Shown here: positions 1 to 12,530 of the stretch, piece by piece | How the letters are laid out: each line of letters starts with the position of its first letter | How positions within the stretch are numbered: the stretch's first letter is position 1 | Assembly: GCA_944474755.1 (NCBI GenBank) | Contig: OX104120.1 | Location: 39,412,067 to 39,476,066 of the forward strand | Origin: Limnoperna fortunei | Lineage: Eukaryota; Mollusca; Bivalvia; Mytilida; Modiolidae | Length of the DNA: 64,000 bases | Reading direction: 5' to 3' | Program-made: the position numbers and the translations under genes | The notes under the pieces: model-generated | Database searches by the model: none | Told to the model about the DNA's origin: nothing | The model's input: only the letters and a program-made list of their open reading frames with translations

Positions 1-1570
1 TAACTAAAAAGTTTGTGCTCGACTTCATTCGTCCTTCCTTGCCAAAAAGTGGGCGGGGGGGGGGGGGCTTCCAACAGGTTCTCGCGATTCCTTCTTCATT
101 GAAAATTTGACCCCCCCCCCTGCTGAAAAGTGCTGAAAGTGGCTTATAACTCAAACAGGAAATCAAATTATTTTTCAGATAATAAAAATCCTTCACTCAA
201 GGTAAATTTTAGTGCAAATATTTTGAGTGTTAAGTGTATTGACAACCCGTTAAACTGTTAAAAGACATTGTGGCGATTGAAATTGTTTGGAAGTATGTCT
301 TTGGTTTTGTTGATTCAGACCTAAGTACAATCTTTAAAATTTTTAAAATTTTCTCCTCACTTAAATCACAGAACATTACTGTTATTTTTTTCGGTTGACT
401 GATTAGCTGAGATGTTATCTAAGTTAATCCTTTATGTTATAAATGCTATTATAACGTCTCTTACTAGTACACCTTTGCACCCTAGGTAGCTATACACGTA
501 AATGACACGTATACATATACATAACGACATTATATGGTGACAACGTATGGTGCACTCGATTTGAATTCATGTTTGTCAGGAACTTGTGCAGGGTCGTTGA
601 TTCTCTCTGTCGTTATATGTAAAGATTTAAAGCGTTCAGTTTTAAAGCTAGTTTGGTATACTTTTGACATTAAAGAAGAATTAACCTTCACAACGCTACA
701 TACACGTTTCCGATATTTACAACAGGGACGAAGACACTTCCTTTAAATTCATAACTGCAAATGGATAAATTACATTATAAAGTTGATGAATCTGAATCGT
801 TGTCTTGGATAGTCGCGCAAAATTACTTGTCATTTTAGTACACAAATGTGTCATTCTTTACGATTGGTAACTTCCCGCGGTGACGCACACTTATTTACCA
901 CCTAATACATATAAAGAATCATTAGATGTAGATAAGAAACAAATATAATTGATCTAAAAACAAAATAAAGACAACAATTTGTTAGTTTAACACTTAGTAC
1001 TGTAAAAAAACGTGTCTGTGAATATAGTTAAAGATCCTTTTTAAAATTTAGCTTATATTCGAGACTTATGAATATTTTTTTTACATATAAACAAAGTACA
1101 CATTTAATGATAGGGAACTAAGATTTATGTTGAATCAATTTGCCCTCAGCACAAATTTTCAGGTACACATACGGCGACATAAAAAGTTTAATGATAGTAT
1201 TTTTATTAGAAAACCGCAACAATGTTACTATTTGTAAATGACTGGCGCATTTAAGTAAGGTAGGAACTTGATGAAATGTATAGGAGTTCCTGCTGCAGAA
1301 ACGCTCTTGTTTAAGATCTAGAGTGTATATGAATTAAATTATTGGCGTATACGTATGTTATAACATATAGACAGGATTGTTTAACTTTGTCGGCTTTTTC
1401 AATCGTATGACCGTAAACGGTTTTATTAAGAAATGCAGATAAAGTTATTTTTTAAATTTATTTAAAACAGAGGTCCCAGTAATTTTATTGATCAGATGAA
1501 GTTCTATAACAAAATACATAGCGTTATATATGAATGATGAAAATTTACGCAAATGATTGTGCTTTAATCA
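1..1570. other. Non-coding stretch
   Basis: A+T-rich sequence with a G run near 55-67 and a C run near 111-120 that could pair. No supportable exon was found. It lies beyond the 3' end of the TSP1 gene and may include its untranslated or downstream sequence. Confidence 0.5.
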
Positions 1571-1576
1571 TTAAAC

Positions 1577-1830
1577 CATGCATTGACGGTATAGGAAACG
1601 ATGCACCATACGATATACCATGCGATAAACGAAACGTTGCACGATACGATATACCATACGATAGACGAAACGATCTATCAAAACAATAAACGACGTCTCA
1701 CCGTTTCCATCGAATTTCGTATCGGATATCGTTTCGTGCATCGTGCGTACATCGTTCGTATATCGTGCGTACAACGTTCGCATGTCGTCCGTTCATCGTT
1801 CGTACATCGTTCGTGCATCATGCGTTTTGT
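1577..1830. repeat. Foldback minisatellite (CGAT/ATCG-rich)
   Basis: The left half holds imperfect direct repeats like CGATATACCATACGATAGACG. The right half holds imperfect repeats of the opposite sense, like CGTTCGTACATCGT. The two halves are inverted relatives, which is why open frames rich in YR/H repeats appear on both strands. No gene is called. Confidence 0.6.
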
Positions 1831-2234
1831 GAATATATACGTTACAGGGACTGTAAATAGATAAAAAATTAATCTGCTGACACTTTACCTAAACTCTTCC
1901 ATAGAGATAAAGAATGCAAAACCCAGCAGGAAATTAATAAAAACAGAAGAATAGCGCTTTTAGACATTTTTAAAATTTCGCCTATCATTTAGAAAAAACT
2001 GTAATAATCAGAATTATATAGCAATAATTATTTTTACTACGATTTATACATTTTAATGTATCTAATGTAGAAAACGATATACCTTAGTTATACTAGGTGT
2101 TAATTTTTTGAATATTTTGTGTGTTTTTTGCTTCTCAGAAGGTATAAATAAGCATTGACATTCGCAAAACAGTCATATCGAGTTTTTAGCTATTATGGGC
2201 TTTATCATTTTTAAATGTTTAAATATTATAAACA

Positions 2235-5200
2235 TTATATACATGGGCAACTTCTTGTAGAACAGGCTTCTGTTTCTCTGAACTCTCCATTACAATCCAT
2301 AAAAAAAGTACCATTACAAGAACGAAACCTTGTCCTTGTGCCACTACCACATGAGACACTACACCCAATCCAAATTGTCCATGAGCTCCATTCATAAAAG
2401 GCTGGGATAATTAAGCATTATACATGTTAGTTATTAAACACGAATACATTTGTACTCTTTCATTTCACATTCAATTTAGATTCTGGTTTGTCTAGAATGT
2501 TTACAGAATCATTTTAAAAATAGTTATTGATAATGTTTTATGTATGTGCTATGTCACCCTAGTTTCAGTTTGCTTAGAACCTTTTCCTGCGTACGGGGGG
2601 GGGGGGGGGGGCGGGTGGGGGACCAAGCTTAAACAGAATCTCGCATTGCTACTTGTATTGAATGCTTATACAAATATACTCCATATTCTCTTACAAAAAG
2701 CGTGCAAAATGTCTTGTGAATGTTATTCAATTATACGGCTTCTTAACATATACATATTACGCAAAATCTAATTTTTAAATAAAAAAAAGAAATAAAGCAA
2801 ATAAACACAATTTAATTTTCTGGAACACATGGATATGTATTGTTCTATTATTTCTGTTCGAGGTTTTATTAACTTTTATTTGTTTTTAATGCTTGTGGAT
2901 TTTTTGTAAACAAAGTCCTTCACTGTATCAAGGTTGTTTGATTTTTTTTTACGTTTGTGATGCTAAATGTTGTATGTGTGAAAAACGTAGAATGCCCATA
3001 TCATAGTCATTATATACCTGGACAATCTCTTAAGGAACATATTTCTGTTTCTTGTTCATTTCCTTGACAATAACGGCCACTAATTGAAGGCGAAGGATTG
3101 TTACAGAAACGATACTTGTAATTTATGCCACTACCACAAGTTACACTACATGAAAACCAATTTATCCATGAGCTCCATTGTCCATCTACTGCAATTCATA
3201 AACATTCATTGATAGGATGATTAAAGCAATATATTTTTGGGTATAAAACACAATATACCATTTGGACTTTTTCTTTGTAAATTTGATGTAGAATCTGCTT
3301 TGTCTAGTATGTTTACGGAATCATTTTCAAAATAATTATTGTAATTTATTATATAGATAGAGATGAAATATCGAATTTTCCGAGTGACAGAAATCACGGT
3401 AAATCGCATGTGAAAATTATCGTTTATTTTCACTCTCGGGTTTTTTCCCGCCAAAATGTCAATGTTGGTTTTGTACAGATATTCATCCGCCGTTCATAAA
3501 ATTTAGGATTAAGCATTAAAATTTTACGAAAACAATTTTGATCTATATAATAAATAGGATAATCAATTTTACATCGTGAATATCCAAAATATGATCACTC
3601 GTGCCGCATAAAGCATCAGATTAAACTCGTGTGCGAAACAAGTTCCGCGCACTCGTTTAATCAGATGCGTTATGCGGCACTCGTGATCATATTTTGGATA
3701 TTCACTCCGCCCAATTAATTATCCTATAAATATTAGGAATGTGTACGAGGTTGTCCTGGTTTTAGTGTGATATCATCATTTTTTTCAGTGAATGAGAAGA
3801 CAAATGCTAGGCATTTCTGCTTGTTTCTAAGGCTTATATAAATATACTATATACATGTATTTTCTTAAAATAAACCGATTATATATGGCATTACATATAA
3901 ATTTACGTGGAATGAAAATAGCAGTAAAGTATTTAAGCAAGTTAATAAATGCGATTTAATTTTCTAAAATACCCAAGATTTTTTTTAATTTTAGAAAAGG
4001 TATCTGGCAGATGAAAAAATTATTTATTATCCAAACAAAAAGTACACAAATTGAGGTATTTCTGTTTTTGATTATTGCTTTGACATTATATGTTAAGGTT
4101 TATATAAACGTACGGTACCTTTATCATAACCAAAATATACCTGGGCAATCTTTTGAACAAGAGACTGTTTGTCGGTTATCCCCTTGACAATAAGTACCAC
4201 CATTTGAAGGCATAGGCTTGTTACAGAAACGATCCCTTGTTTGTGTTCCATTGCCACACGTTACACTACATGGAAATATATCCATCCATGCGCTCCATTG
4301 TCCGTTAACTGCAATTCACGTAATTAATGGATAAGATAATCAAAACAATAAATATTTCAGGTATTATATACAAAGTACGATGGATACGTTTCCTTTTTAT
4401 ATCTAGTATAGAAAGCGCCTTGTCCCGTTTTAAGTAATCTCGAGCGATGTTTTCGTTTCGTGGAAATATCTAATGTGTAGCGTTTTTTGTCTCGGTAAAA
4501 CGGCCATTTTGATGTTTTCTAAAGTTTTTGTGATTTTATTGAATTTATTGTTTGTTGATTTTTAGACAAACGCACATCACCATATCACCGCTGTCTGATA
4601 TTGATTAGTTTTATGACGGTTAACATTGTATGTTATATGCCAAACGTAAAATACTGAATTATAATCATTATATACACGATCAACGATTACAGTTTCTTTG
4701 TTGTCTCCTTGTCAGTCAATACCATCATTACGATTATTGCAGCATCGATACTTTTTGCTCTTGTGCCACTAGCACACATGACATTACATGGAAACCAATT
4801 TATCCACGGTGTCCATTGTAATATAAGGTAACATGAGAATGCGAAGCGATTAAATAAGGCTTTTTACATATACATTTAGGGTAAATTAAAATATCAGTAA
4901 AGTGTTAAAGAAAATGATGTTAACACTTATAGATGCCAAAGGCATATCTCTTCATTTGTGCAGTAATATGGTTATTAATTGTTTGTTCCAACATATTTTG
5001 ACTTCGTTAGATAAATAACCATACTAAGGTTTTAAGTTGAATTATAAATAAAGCACAAAAAGCTTTCACTTTTAGTCTCTATATGGTCCATCTGATGCAA
5101 TTCATAAACATTCATTGCTAGGATCAGTTAAACAATATAGTTTTGTGATAAAAAACACGATATACCATTTGGACTTATTATTTTCATTTTTAATGTAGAA

Positions 5201-8200
5201 TCTGCTTTGACTAATATGTTTACGGAATCAGTTTTAAAATAATTATTGGAACTGTAATAAGTATGTGTACGAGGTTGTCCTGGTTCTAGTGCGCTATGAT
5301 ACTATTTCCAGGGAATGGGGAGACAAATGCTAAGTTAATCTTAAAAAACACTTTTGCTTCTTGATGTGTTATTATATTTTCAATGGTTAAGTTTCTACAT
5401 TGAATTTACCGTATACAAATGCACTTATGGAGGTCACCATCTTGTCACTATATCGACACTAAATGGCGACACTAGAGATCCGTTTGACAGCCAAGTCGAG
5501 GTTTTGATAAGACTACGTTTCTTATTCCCGATCCAAGCAAAAACCCGACTTGTGTAACAAGTAGTTCAACAGTGTTAAGAGTTCTCCTTTTGATTGTAAC
5601 ATGGCTGGTGATGTAAAGCCACTTATATAACGACAAATACCATTGGATAACCTACCTAAATTCATCAATGATGCTCAGGATAGGGCATGAACACGCACTT
5701 TTGGCAGCTTTTGTGTGAAACTAAAATTGTAAACATTCGGCATCCGCCATGTGTAAAGCGAAGACAAACTTGTTTTCAATCTGAAATTCGAGCACATTGT
5801 GCACACTGCTCGCGTTTTAGAAATATTTAGTCATGTGAAGAAATAACTCTTAATGTGTTTTCGATACCGTCTGGTGCAAGTTTCATTTAAATAAAATGCT
5901 TTATTTTCTGTAAGAATGCAACATCGTTTTGAAACGACGACCACACAACATTATAGGTTGGGCTTTTTATGTGCGTAAACAATCTACATACGGGTACCAT
6001 TTGTGTCGATACAATGAACTTAAACTGTCAAATCTCGGCGATGGCCGTTCAACTACACTCTAGAAGCGTAACGGGAGAGGATAAAATAAAAAATCAACAG
6101 GCAAATATGTTTCTTTTTATTTTTTTTATTTTAATTTGTTGAGAATTTTTCCTTTAAAGGAAGTCAATAAATGGAATTAATTTTCTGGAATTCCTAAGGA
6201 AATTTTTCCCTTTTTAAAAACGTATCTGCTGGTAAAAGCATTGTTTTATTATCCAAACAAAGAGTAAATAAATTGAATTGAGGTATTTCTGTTTTTGATT
6301 GATGCTTTACCGTTAAAGTTTATACAAACGGACAGTACCTATATCATAACCAAAATATACCTGGGCAATCTTTTGAACAAGAGACTGTTTGTCGGTTATC
6401 CCCTTGACAATAAGTACCACCATTTGAAGGCATAGGCTTGTTACAGAAACGATACCTTGTTTGTGTTCCATTGCCACACGTTACACTACATGGAAATATA
6501 TCCATCCATGCGCTCCATTGTCCGTTAACTGCAATTCACGTAATTAATGGATAAGATAATCAAAACAATAAATATTTCAGGTATTATATACAAAGTACGA
6601 TGGATACGTTTCCTTTTTATATCTAGTATAGAAAGCGCCTTGTCCCGTTTTAAGTAATCTCGAGCGATGTTTTCGTTTCGTGGAAATATCTAATGTGTAG
6701 CGTTTTTTGTCTCTGTAAAACGGCCATTTTGATGTTTTCTAAAGTTTTTGTGATTTTATTGAATTTATTGTTTGTTGATTTTTAGACAAACGCACATCAC
6801 CATATCACCGCTGTCTGATATTGATTAGTTTTATGACGGTTAACATTGTATGTTATATGCCAAACGTAAAATACTGAATTATAATCATTATATACACGAT
6901 CAACGATTACAGTTTCTTTGTTGTCTCCTTGTCAGTGAATACCATCATTACGATTATTGCAGCATCGATACTTTTTGCTCTTGTGCCACTAGCACACATG
7001 ACATTACATGGAAACCAATTTATCCACGGTGTCCATTGTAATATAAGGTAACATGAGAATGCGAAGCGATTAAATAAGGCTTTCTACATATACATTTAGG
7101 GTAAATTAAAATATCAGTAAAGTGTTAAAGAAAATGATGTTAACACTTATAGATGCCAAAGGCATATCTCTTCATTTGTGCAGTAATATGGTTATTAATT
7201 GTTTGTTCCAACATATTTTGACTTCGTTAGATAAATAACCATACTAAGGTTTTAAGTTGAATTATAAATAAAGCACAAAAAGCTTTCACTTTTAGTCTCT
7301 ATATGGTCCATCTGATGCAATTTATAAACATTCATTGCTAGGATCAGTTAAACAATATAGTTTTGTGATAAAAAACACGATATACCATTTGGAATTATTA
7401 TTTTCATTTTTAATGTAGAGCCTGCTTTGACTAATATGTTTACGGAATCAGTTTTAAAATAATTATTGGAACTGTAATAAGTATGTGTACGAGGTTGTCC
7501 TGGTTCTAGTGCGCTATGATACTATTTCCAGGGAATGGGGAGACAAATGCTAAGTTATTCTTAAAAAAACACTTTTGCCTCTTGATGTGTTATTATATTT
7601 TCAATGGTTAAGTTTCTACATTGAATTTACCGTATACAAATGCACTTATGGAGGTCACCATCTTGTCACTATATCGACACTAAATGGCGACACTAGAGAT
7701 CCGTTTGACAGCCAAGTCGAGGTTTTGACAAGACTACGTTTCTTATTCCCGATCCAAGCAAAAACCCGACTTGTGTAACAAGTAGTTCAACAGTGTTAAG
7801 AGTTCTCCTTTTGATTGTAACATGGCTGGTGATGTAAAGCCACTTATATAACGACAAATACCATTGGATAACCTACCTAAATTCATCAATGATGCTCAGG
7901 ATAGGGCATGAACACGCACTTTTGGCAGCTTTTGTGTGAAACTAAAATTGTAAACATTCGGCATCCGCCATGTGTAAAGCGAAGACAAACTTGTTTTCAA
8001 TCTGAAATTCGAGCACATTGTGCACACTGCTCGCGTTTTAGAAATATTTAGTCATGTGAAGAAATAACTCTTAATGTGTTTTCGATACCGTCTGGTGCAA
8101 GTTTCATTTAAATAAAATGCTTTATTTTCTGTAAGAATGCAACATCGTTTTGAAACGACGACCACACAACATTATAGGTTGGGCTTTTTATGTGCGTAAA

Positions 8201-11200
8201 CAATCTACATACGGGTACCATTTGTGTCGATACAATGAACTTAAACTGTCAAATCTCGGCGATGGCCGTTCAACTACACTCTAGAAGCGTAACGGGAGAG
8301 GATAAAATAAAAAATCAACAGGCAAATATGTTTCTTTTTATTTTTTTTATTTTAATTTGTTGAGAATTTTTCCTTTAAAGGAAGTCAATAAATGGAATTA
8401 ATTTTCTGGAATTCCTAAGGAAATTTTTCCCTTTTTAAAAACGTATCTGCTGGTAAAAGCATTGTTTTATTATCCAAACAAAGAGTAAATAAATTGAATT
8501 GAGGTATTTCTGTTTTTGATTGATGCTTTACCGTTAAAGTTTATACAAACGGACAGTACCTATATCATAACCAAAATATACCTGGGCAATCTTTTGAACA
8601 AGAGACTGTTTGTCGGTTATCCCCTTGACAATAAGTACCACCATTTGAAGGCATAGGCTTGTTACAGAAACGATACCTTGTTTGTGTTCCATTGCCACAC
8701 GTTACACTACATGGAAATATATCCATCCATGCGCTCCATTGTCCGTTAACTGCAATTCACGTAATTAATGGATAAGATAATCAAAACAATAAATATTTCA
8801 GGTATTATATACAAAGTACGATGGATACGTTTCCTTTTTATATCTAGCATAGAAAGCGCCTTGTCCCGTTTTAAGTAATCTCGAGCGATGTTTTCGTTTC
8901 GTGGAAATATCTAATGTGTAGCGTTTTTTGTCTCGGTAAAACGGCCATTTTGATGTTTTCTAAAGTTTTTGTGATTTTATTGAATTTATTGTTTGTTGAT
9001 TTTTAGACAAACGCACATCACCATATCACCGCTGTCTGATATTGATTAGTTTTATGACGGTTAACATTGTATGTTATATGCCAAACGTAAAATACTGAAT
9101 TATAATCATTATATACACGATCAACGATTACAGTTTCTTTGTTGTCTCCTTGTCAGTGAATACCATCATTACGATTATTGCAGCATCGATACTTTTTGCT
9201 CTTGTGCCACTAGCACACATGACATTACATGGAAACCAATTTATCCACGGTGTCCATTGTAATATAAGGTAACATGAGAATGCGAAGCGATTAAATAAGG
9301 CTTTTTACATATACATTTAGGGTAAATTAAAATATCAGTAAAGTGTTAAAGAAAATGATGTTAACACTTATAGATGCCAAAGGCATATCTCTTCATTTGT
9401 GCAGTAATATGGTTATTAATTGTTTGTTCCAACATATTTTGACTTCGTTAGATAAATAACCATACTAAGGTTTTAAGTTGAATTATAAATAAAGCACAAA
9501 AAGCTTTCACTTTTAGTCTCTATATGGTCCATCTGATGCAATTTATAAACATTCATTGCTAGGATCAGTTAAACAATATAGTTTTGTGATAAAAAACACG
9601 ATATACCATTTGGAATTATTATTTTCATTTTTAATGTAGAGCCTGCTTTGACTAATATGTTTACGGAATCAGTTTTAAAATAATTATTGGAACTGTAATA
9701 AGTATGTGTACGAGGTTGTCCTGGTTCTAGTGCGCTATGATACTATTTCCAGGGAATGGGGAGACAAATGCTAAGTTATTCTTAAAAAAACACTTTTGCC
9801 TCTTGATGTGTTATTATATTTTCAATGGTTAAGTTTCTACATTGAATTTACCGTATACAAATGCACTTATGGAGGTCACCATCTTGTCACTATATCGACA
9901 CTAAATGGCGACACTAGAGATCCGTTTGACAGCCAAGTCGAGGTTTTGACAAGACTACGTTTCTTATTCCCGATCCAAGCAAAAACCCGACTTGTGTAAC
10001 AAGTAGTTCAACAATGTTAAGAGTTCTCCTTTTGATTGTAACATGGCTGGTGATGTAAAGCCACTTATATAACGACAAATACCATTGGATAACCTATCTA
10101 AATTCATCAATGATGCTCAGGATAGGGCATGAACACGCACTTTTGGCAGCTTTTGTGTGAAACTAAAATTGTAAACATTCGGCATCCGCCATGTGTAAAG
10201 CGAAGACAAACTTGTTTTCAATCTGAAATTCGAGCACATTGTGCACACTGCTCGCGTTTTAGAAATATTTAGTTATGTGAAGAAATAACTCTTAATGTGT
10301 TTTCGATACCGTCTGGTGCAAGTTTCATTTAAATAAAATGCTTTATTTTCTGTAAGAATGCAACATCGTTTTGAAACGACGACCACACAAAATTATAGGT
10401 TGGGCTTTTTATGTGCGTAAACAATCTACATACGGGTACCATTTGTGTCGATACAATGAACTTAAACTGTCAAATCTCGGCGATGGCCGTTCAACTACAC
10501 TCTAGAAGCGTAACGGGTGAGGATAAAATAAAAAATCAACAGGCAAATATGTTTCTTTTTATTTTTTTATTTTAATTTGTTGAGAATTTTTCCTTTAAAG
10601 GAAGTCAATAAATGGAATTAATTTTCTGGAATTCCTAAGGAAATTTTTCCCTTTTTAAAAACGTATCTGCTGGTAAAAGCATTGTTTTATTATCCAAACA
10701 AAGAGTAAAAAAATTGAATTGAGGTATTTCTGTTTTTGATTGATGCTTTACCGTTAAAGTTTATACAAACGGACAGTACCTGTCTCATAAACATAATATA
10801 CCTGGGCAATCTTTTGAACAAGAGATTGTTTGTCGGCCATCTCCTTGACAATAAGTACCACCATTTGAAGGCGCAGGATTGTTACAGAAACGATACCTTG
10901 TTTGGGTTCCATTGCCACACGTTACACTACATGGAAATTCATCAATCCATGCGCTCCATTGTCCGTCAACTGCAATTCACGTAATTACATGGATAAGATA
11001 ATCAAAACAATAAATATTTCAGTTATAATATACAAAGTACTTAAGTATCGCACTTGTTGAAATTCAACATACCCAGCATAACCAAAGCAGTACATACTTA
11101 ATTGGACCCCAACGTGCTTGACATATTTCCCTTATGCATAATTTTGTCATTGAGCTGTCAAACAAAGGATCCAAGAGTCTTTTAAGTGACGTTATTAAGC

Positions 11201-11568
11201 TCTTCATAAAAAATTTAATACTTCTTTTTAATTTTTTAGTTATTAAAGTACAAATGGTTTACATTTATCTCTTAGAAATACATTTGACATAATAAGATAT
11301 GTCAGTTAATCTAGTAAGAAAACATTCTTAATATAGATATCTGAGTAAGAACGCGGAAAACTTATACCTAAAACAAAATTGAAAATCAATACCAAAATAT
11401 ATAAACATAAAGCACACGTCACGTAAATACCACATTTTAATTTTATGTATACGTTAAATACAGAGAGGTTATTAGTAGACAAAAACATTTACACCTACCG
11501 GCTTCAAAATTACTAATGACAAACATTAACAATTCTAACATTGTCAACATTAATAAAAGACTAAACAT
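2235..11568 (-). CDS. Secreted multi-TSP1-domain protein (7 exons)
   Basis: Exons in transcript order on the minus strand: 11568-11499, 10969-10802, 8749-8582, 6528-6361, 4308-4141, 3188-3018 and 2401-2235. They sum to 1080 nt, or 359 residues plus stop. Exon 1 encodes a signal peptide starting MFSLLLMLTMLELLMF. Each later exon is one TSP1 module (residues 24-79, 80-135, 136-191, 192-247, 248-304 and 305-359). Modules show the WSAW/WSSW tryptophan ladder, CSVTCG or CSVSCG, an arginine-rich strand such as TQTRYRFC, and six cysteines. All junctions are phase 1, with acceptors like gaattgcag and donors like CCAG/gtata. TSP1 modules are usual in extracellular matrix, adhesion and innate-immune proteins; no other domain is visible, so the specific role is unknown. 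The last exon has lost the G before its donor and reads into an in-frame TAA at 2237-2235, taken here as the stop. Three of the exons lie in a near-identical 2.22-kb array. The gene model was built by eye without transcripts. Confidence 0.78.
2597..2620. repeat. Poly-G tract
   Basis: Uninterrupted G run followed by GCGGGTGGGGG, in the intron between the last two TSP1 exons. It is a potential quadruplex former. The surrounding intron (2400-2560) is an older, diverged relative of the intron at 3190-3350. Confidence 0.8.
3555..3726. mobile_element. Foldback MITE with about 55-bp hairpin arms
   Basis: A long inverted repeat: GTGAATATCCAAAATATGAT on one side and its complement on the other, round an 18-base loop, extended by ends TAGGATAATCAATT and AATTAATTATCCTA. 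If the outer TA is a target duplication it fits a Tc1/mariner-type non-autonomous element. It lies in the diverged intron upstream (in transcript order) of TSP1 exon 3018-3188's neighbour and is absent from the 2.22-kb units. Confidence 0.7.
4141..6360 (-). repeat. 2.22-kb tandem unit 1 of TSP1 gene
   Basis: First of three head-to-tail units, in window order, set here to begin at the 3' edge of an intact TSP1 exon (4141-4308). By eye it differs from unit 2 at roughly a dozen positions over 2220 bp. One change falls in the exon: GAT instead of TAT, so Asp replaces Tyr in the TQTR-Y-RFC strand. Sequence left of 4140 is related to the other unit ends but clearly more diverged, so the recent amplification ends here. 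Confidence 0.93.
4679..4820 (-). pseudogene. Decayed TSP1 exon in unit 1
   Basis: Read on the minus strand this begins like a TSP1 module (W-T-P-W, then a CNVMC in place of CSVTC). It then frameshifts before the third cysteine and has TGA where intact exons have the TGT of the TYCQG motif. The acceptor has lost its AG and the donor-side CCAG is altered. It is a relic exon inside the intron between functional exons. Confidence 0.75.
6361..8581 (-). repeat. 2.22-kb tandem unit 2 of TSP1 gene
   Basis: Second unit, 2221 bp, with an intact TSP1 exon at 6361-6528. One extra A in a poly-A stretch near 7567 makes it a base longer than unit 1. Otherwise it is nearly identical to units 1 and 3, introns included. 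That implies recent duplication, gene conversion between units, or an assembly artefact. Confidence 0.93.
6899..7040 (-). pseudogene. Decayed TSP1 exon in unit 2
   Basis: Copy of the relic described at 4679-4820, with the same frameshift and TGA. It differs by one base next to the stop (CAC for GAC on the minus strand). The shared lesions show the exon was already dead before the unit was amplified. Confidence 0.75.
8582..10801 (-). repeat. 2.22-kb tandem unit 3 of TSP1 gene
   Basis: Third unit, with an intact TSP1 exon at 8582-8749. Its right part (about 10.0-10.8 kb) has slightly more private differences, for example CAATGTT for CAGTGTT and AAAATTAT for ACATTAT. It abuts a clearly diverged homologous exon at 10802-10969. 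Homology of that fourth, partial unit stops near 11040. Confidence 0.93.
9120..9261 (-). pseudogene. Decayed TSP1 exon in unit 3
   Basis: Same relic as in units 1 and 2, with identical disabling changes. A further trace of this family lies near 12166-12214. There a stretch around TATCGATACTTTG and GTGCTACTTCCACAT matches the relic, and the intron that follows (to about 12360) is also recognisably related. Confidence 0.72.
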
Positions 11569-11959
11569 GCTGTCTTCATTTTCACTGTACCAGGATATTC
11601 CGTGCACCAGGATGTGACAGTTAAGCTATAGTTGGCCGAAAGACCATAAACGTCAATAACTGTTGATATTTAAGACACTCAGTTATGTTTAAAGCTACGT
11701 CAACTTTCAGTCTTCAATGAAGTCATATTCATCTAATATGTCTTAGATTAATTGTAACTAGCCTTAAATTAGTATATTTATTAGTATAACCAAAAATGTT
11801 TATCTATAAATAAATAAAATGGATGGTTGATATAATATCACAATTACAAATAAACTGCGATTTGTAAAATACCAAATTATTGGTGGCATGCTCAGATATC
11901 TGACAATCAAACCACCATTTGAATGAATGTTGACTTGACCTGGGGGAGTTTTTATCGTC

Positions 11960-12170
11960 CTACACCGACAACCTAATGTCATTGGTCGGACGGTTAAAGT
12001 TATTTTATAACAAAATACCCGAACACAAAGGACACTGCCAAAAAAGACAATCCACAAATCAAATTATAAGAATCCGGCAAACTAGAGAAACAACAAAAAA
12101 GCCTCTGCATCATTATCATGACTTGGTACAACCATTTCAAAGGGTATGGTGGATTACACCAGGACATAGC
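11960..12170 (+). repeat. Dispersed repeat with CTTGGTACA motif
   Basis: Matches 13615-13830 in several blocks: AACAAAATAC, GACAA(T/C)CCACAAATCAAAT, TGACTTGGTAC and ATGGTGG(A/G)TTA. Related minus-strand pieces occur near 35560-35640 and 54940-55000. I recognise this as a common mussel interspersed repeat from memory only. Confidence 0.55.
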
Positions 12171-12530
12171 ACCATTACAGTATCGATACTTTGTTATAGT
12201 GCTACTTCCACATATCTTGAAAATATTAGTAAAGTATAAAAGAAAGACAAGTTAACATATTTAGATGGCATAGAGATATCTCTATATGTATGCAGTAACA
12301 AGATTACATGTTGTTTGGACTTTATAGACTTCCTTACACATATGTCCATGCTAAGTTAGTTAAAAGATAATTAAAGCACGTGAATTATTTGGACCGCAAT
12401 ATATTGCCAAAGAAATAAGGATAATTACACGTTTTCAATGGATGTTTCGCTACAGTTATCCATTGAATATTTGTTTTTCAATTTTAATAATACTATTTAT
12501 AGACGTAATTAGAAAACAGTTAACGCTCTT

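Noticed and set aside
4630..9999. Two plus-strand open frames (63 and 67 codons) repeated in each 2.22-kb unit
   Set aside because: They recur only because the unit is duplicated. The 63-codon frame is antisense to the dead TSP1 exon, and the 67-codon frame lies in intron with no family features.
10736..10984. Plus-strand 82-codon frame over 10736-10984
   Set aside because: It is antisense to a live TSP1 exon with a much clearer reading on the minus strand.
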